A stretch of 9,786 nucleotides of DNA from Trebonia sp. (GTDB taxonomy: Bacteria; Actinomycetota; Actinomycetes; Streptosporangiales; Streptosporangiaceae). Where the stretch lies: assembly GCA_030038035.1 (NCBI GenBank), contig JASHPP010000040.1:1-9786 (forward strand). Direction: 5' to 3'. Of this stretch, positions 6,586 to 9,786 are shown in pieces. The number at the start of each line of letters is the position of its first letter. Positions within the stretch are counted from its first letter, which is position 1. The notes under the pieces were generated by a model, which was given only the letters and a program-made list of their open reading frames with translations, was not told the DNA's origin and made no database searches. The position numbers were made by a program, and so were the translations under genes.

Positions 6586-6600
6586 GTCCTCATGCTACGG
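6586..6600 (-). promoter_or_regulatory. -10 element and start context of MobA-MoaD, probable leaderless start
   Basis: On the minus strand CCGTAGCATGAGGAC precedes GTG 6585; TAGCAT (6597-6592) ends 6 nt before the start codon. Over 19 nt (including GTGG) it differs from the AOR start context at one base. There is no clear -35 and no ribosome site placed for the GTG. Confidence 0.5.
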
Positions 6601-6702
6601 GCTTCGCGCCGCCCCCGCCCGCGCGCCTCCGCCGCCGCGCGGCGGGCCTGTGTCAGGCTGACTGCTGCGTACGTCCGCTGTCGGGACACGGGGAGTGGCT
6701 AG

Positions 6703-7431
6703 ATGCTGGGCAGGGATCACGCGCTGAGCGGCGCGCTCGCGTTCGCGGCGCTCGGTCCGACGCTGCACGTGACCGGATCGCACCTGGCCGCGGGGGTACT
6801 GCTCACCGGCGGGGCTGGCGTGCTGCCGGACATCGACCACCCGGACAGCACGGTGGCCCGGTCGTTCGGGTTCCTCACGGAGGCGTTCGCCTGGGTGGTG
6901 GCGCGGATCTCCGGCGGGCACCGGCACGGCACGCACAGCCTGGTCGGCATCGCGGTGTTCAGCGCCGGGGCGCTGGCCGCCGGCGCCTACCAGCTGTCCG
7001 GAGCGCAGTCGGCAGGCCACGCCGCGTTCTCCTGGCATATGGTCCCGGCCGGGCTGTACCTCGCGCTGTTGTACTCGGCCGCGCTGCGCGCGGTCCACGT
7101 CGGCGGGCACCACGGTGACCTGCTCGGCATCGGCGGCGCGGTCATCACCTGCTACACCCGCTGGGACGTGGTCCAGATCCCGCTTGGCCACTGGCACGTA
7201 CCGCTGCTGGCGCTGGCAACCGCGCTGGGCTGCGCCGCGCATATCGCCGGCGACGAGCTCACCCACGGCGGGTGCCCGGTTCTCTGGCCGTTCAGCGAAC
7301 GCGAATTCCACCTGCTGCCGCGTCCGCTGCAGTTCACCACGGCCAAGCTCGGCGAGACCTGGATCATCTTCCCGCTGCTCACCGGCGCGCTCGTCCTCGC
7401 GGTCTGGCACGCCACCGGCCACCCGCTGTGA
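6703..7431 (+). CDS. YdjM/DUF457-like membrane metal-dependent hydrolase
   Basis: This is a 242-residue polytopic membrane protein of the family named after E. coli YdjM (LexA-regulated inner-membrane putative hydrolase). Metal-site candidates are all present: His6 in MLGRDH, Asp43/Asp45/His46 in LPDIDHP (41-47), His73/His75/His78 in GHRHGTHS (72-79), and His180, Asp184 and His188 in HIAGDELTHGG. Hydrophobic segments lie around residues 28-41, 80-98, 112-130, 150-178 and 215-235. The enzymatic reaction of this family is not established; phospholipid- or membrane-linked hydrolysis is usually proposed. The start at ATG 6703 is supported by GGGGAG (6690-6695) 7 nt upstream, one of the few clear ribosome sites in the window. 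It runs convergent to the TetR gene with 3 bp between stop codons. No SOS box is apparent upstream and no functional tie to its neighbours is visible. Confidence 0.83.
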   Translation: MLGRDHALSGALAFAALGPTLHVTGSHLAAGVLLTGGAGVLPDIDHPDSTVARSFGFLTEAFAWVVARISGGHRHGTHSLVGIAVFSAGALAAGAYQLSGAQSAGHAAFSWHMVPAGLYLALLYSAALRAVHVGGHHGDLLGIGGAVITCYTRWDVVQIPLGHWHVPLLALATALGCAAHIAGDELTHGGCPVLWPFSEREFHLLPRPLQFTTAKLGETWIIFPLLTGALVLAVWHATGHPL

Positions 7432-7434
7432 TGG

Positions 7435-8208
7435 TCACGAAAGGGTGGCGACTCCCCTTCCCGCGCGCCTGCGCCACCGACGCGGCGACGGCATCGATGA
7501 TCTCGCCGGCAGGAGGACCCAGCCCCGCGATCTCGTTAAGTCAGCTGCCAGCGCTGCGCGGTCGACCTTTTCCATGGCGAACCCTGCCGCCAGCGCGGTC
7601 AGCGCGGCGTCCAGGTACACGGTCAGGTCGTTGTCCGCCCGCGCCGACCAGCGGTCGTAGGCCGCGCGGCAGGCGGCGAGCGCGGCCCGGCCGACAGCGA
7701 GGGGGTACAGCGATCCGGCGGGCTGGCCGAGCCGACGCCCGGCGAACTCGCTGACCGCGCGCTCCCAGGCCTCGTAGTGCCCCGCCGCGCTTGACGACAG
7801 CGCCGGCACCGTGCCGATCAGGTTCATCCGCATGCGCAGCTCCGCGACGTCCTCGGCCCGGTAGTGGTTCGCGGAGACCACCGCGTCCCGGATCGCGTCC
7901 ATCATCGGTACCTCGTCTGGGACCGAGCCGAGCGCTGCCCGGATCGCCTCCACCTCGGTCTCGAACTCGGTCCACAGCACGCTGGCCTTTGAGCCGAAGT
8001 AGCGGAAGAACGTCCGTTCGCTGACGCCCGCCACGGCCGCGATCTGCTCGATCGTGGTGTTCTCGAAGCCTTGCTCGGTGAACAGCCGCAGCGCGATCAG
8101 CTCAAGCTCCCGGCAGCTGGTGGACCGCGGCCGCCCGCGTCGCGGGCTTGTCGCGTCGAGCACGCTGGGCTGGGTCAACTCGCACCGCCTCGATGAGACC
8201 TGCGTCAC
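7435..8208 (-). CDS. TetR-family regulator, MftR-like (mycofactocin-associated)
   Basis: A basic leader (RRGRPRST) precedes a canonical TetR DNA-binding domain: ELELIALRLFTEQGF, TTIEQIAAVAGVSERTFFRYFGSK, VLWTEFE. The spacing and the TFFRYFGSK...LW string resemble mycofactocin-cluster regulators (MftR). The rest is a helical ligand domain of about 140 residues. Its tail (after about residue 225) is Arg/Pro-rich and longer than usual. Characterised MftR responds to acyl-CoA; the ligand here is unknown. It stands divergent from a mycofactocin-coupled SDR with dyad symmetries between them, so repression of that operon and of itself is the natural expectation. The start is uncertain: GTG 8208 is given; TTG 8214 lies just upstream, and GTG 8163 would give a 243-residue protein starting right before the basic leader. 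None has a clear ribosome site. An MftR function is likely but not proven; no mftA precursor gene is in the window. Confidence 0.82.
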   Translation of the reverse strand: MTQVSSRRCELTQPSVLDATSPRRGRPRSTSCRELELIALRLFTEQGFENTTIEQIAAVAGVSERTFFRYFGSKASVLWTEFETEVEAIRAALGSVPDEVPMMDAIRDAVVSANHYRAEDVAELRMRMNLIGTVPALSSSAAGHYEAWERAVSEFAGRRLGQPAGSLYPLAVGRAALAACRAAYDRWSARADNDLTVYLDAALTALAAGFAMEKVDRAALAADLTRSRGWVLLPARSSMPSPRRWRRRAGRGVATLS

Positions 8209-8225
8209 AAGCAATTGTTTGTGTC
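8204..8225. promoter_or_regulatory. Imperfect 22-bp palindrome over the TetR start (candidate operator)
   Basis: The stretch centres on CAATTG (8212-8217). Its 11-bp arms match at 9 of 11 positions (GTCACAAGCAA against GACACAAACAA). It covers the TetR start codons and the -35 of the divergent promoter, a position suited to autorepression. Confidence 0.4.
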
Positions 8226-8243
8226 AGTGTCTGACATTAGCAT
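8215..8243 (+). promoter_or_regulatory. Candidate promoter of the SDR/MoxR operon
   Basis: TTGTTT (8215-8220) and TAGCAT (8238-8243) are separated by 17 nt. This predicts a transcript start near 8250 and a leader of about 50 nt carrying the perfect inverted repeat at 8249-8275 and a good ribosome site (AAGGGAG, 8286-8292). A second small dyad, TGTCAG-TGT-CTGACA (8222-8236), sits in the spacer. Confidence 0.4.
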
Positions 8244-8248
8244 GTGAT

Positions 8249-8275
8249 CTATTACGTCACCCACTGACGTAATAG
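8249..8275. promoter_or_regulatory. Perfect 11-bp inverted repeat with 5-nt spacer (operator)
   Basis: CTATTACGTCA (8249-8259) and TGACGTAATAG (8265-8275) are exact reverse complements around CCCAC. The arms are AT-rich compared with the surrounding DNA. The size fits a TetR-family site, placed at or just after the predicted SDR transcript start, where binding would block transcription. It could instead form an mRNA hairpin, but it has no terminator U-tract. Confidence 0.6.
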
Positions 8276-8299
8276 CCGCAGCAGCAAGGGAGCTGTCAC

Positions 8300-9786
<1,487 letters not shown>

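Noticed and set aside
6632..6645. Perfect 14-bp palindrome CCGCCGCGCGGCGG upstream of the YdjM-like gene
   Set aside because: Pure G/C in a G/C-rich spacer is expected by chance; no link to a promoter or regulator is visible.
5824..6702. Plus-strand 292-codon frame opposite MobA-MoaD
   Set aside because: Arg/His/Pro-rich shadow; the minus strand holds intact MobA and MoaD motifs.
6595..7422. Minus-strand 275-codon frame opposite the YdjM-like gene
   Set aside because: Low-complexity charged translation; the plus strand has all metal-binding motifs and a ribosome site.
8215..8299. Possible mftA precursor peptide gene beside the MftR-like regulator
   Set aside because: The spacer is short and no frame encodes the conserved C-terminal peptide of the precursor; it is regulatory DNA.

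Overview
The window is about 70% G+C or higher by eye, densely coded, and uses GTG starts often. It encodes mycothiol-linked and mycofactocin-linked protein families, so it is almost certainly from a high-GC actinobacterium (Streptosporangiales, Pseudonocardiales or Frankiales type). I cannot name the species. No RNA gene, CRISPR array, insertion sequence or origin is visible.

Layout, left to right. (a) 1-350, minus: 5'-part of a gene whose product starts with a NuoG/formate-dehydrogenase-type [2Fe-2S] domain; it runs off the left edge. (b) 468-1213, minus: a two-gene toxin-antitoxin locus, a ribbon-helix-helix antitoxin overlapping a PIN-domain toxin by GTGA. (c) 1297-2958, minus: a multi-pass YkcB-type family-39 glycosyltransferase. 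(d) 3021-4838, minus: a complete aldehyde:ferredoxin oxidoreductase (tungsten/molybdo-bispterin, [4Fe-4S]). (e) 4918-5709, plus: a mycothiol-dependent maleylpyruvate-isomerase-family (DinB-fold) protein. (f) 5722-6585, minus: a fusion of MobA-like nucleotidyltransferase with a MoaD-like sulfur carrier ending in Gly-Gly. (g) 6703-7431, plus: a YdjM/DUF457 membrane metal-hydrolase-like protein. (h) 7435-8208, minus: an MftR-like TetR regulator. (i) 8300-9786, plus: an operon of a full mycofactocin-coupled SDR, a 102-residue internally deleted SDR paralogue, and the start of a MoxR AAA+ ATPase that runs off the right edge.

Two themes emerge. The first is pterin/tungsten-molybdenum redox chemistry: the FdhA/NuoG-like head, the AOR, and a cofactor-assembly fusion. 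The second is mycofactocin-type alcohol/aldehyde oxidation: regulator, SDR and MoxR. Joining them into one aldehyde-handling pathway is inference only.

Regulation is unusually readable. Several genes (1-350, the antitoxin, AOR, MobA-MoaD, probably 4918) have a -10-like hexamer 6-7 nt before the start codon and poor or absent Shine-Dalgarno sequences for that start, as expected for leaderless mRNAs. AOR and MobA-MoaD share a nearly identical 19-nt block across their starts. The TetR/SDR intergenic region carries a perfect 11-bp inverted repeat and two further dyads.
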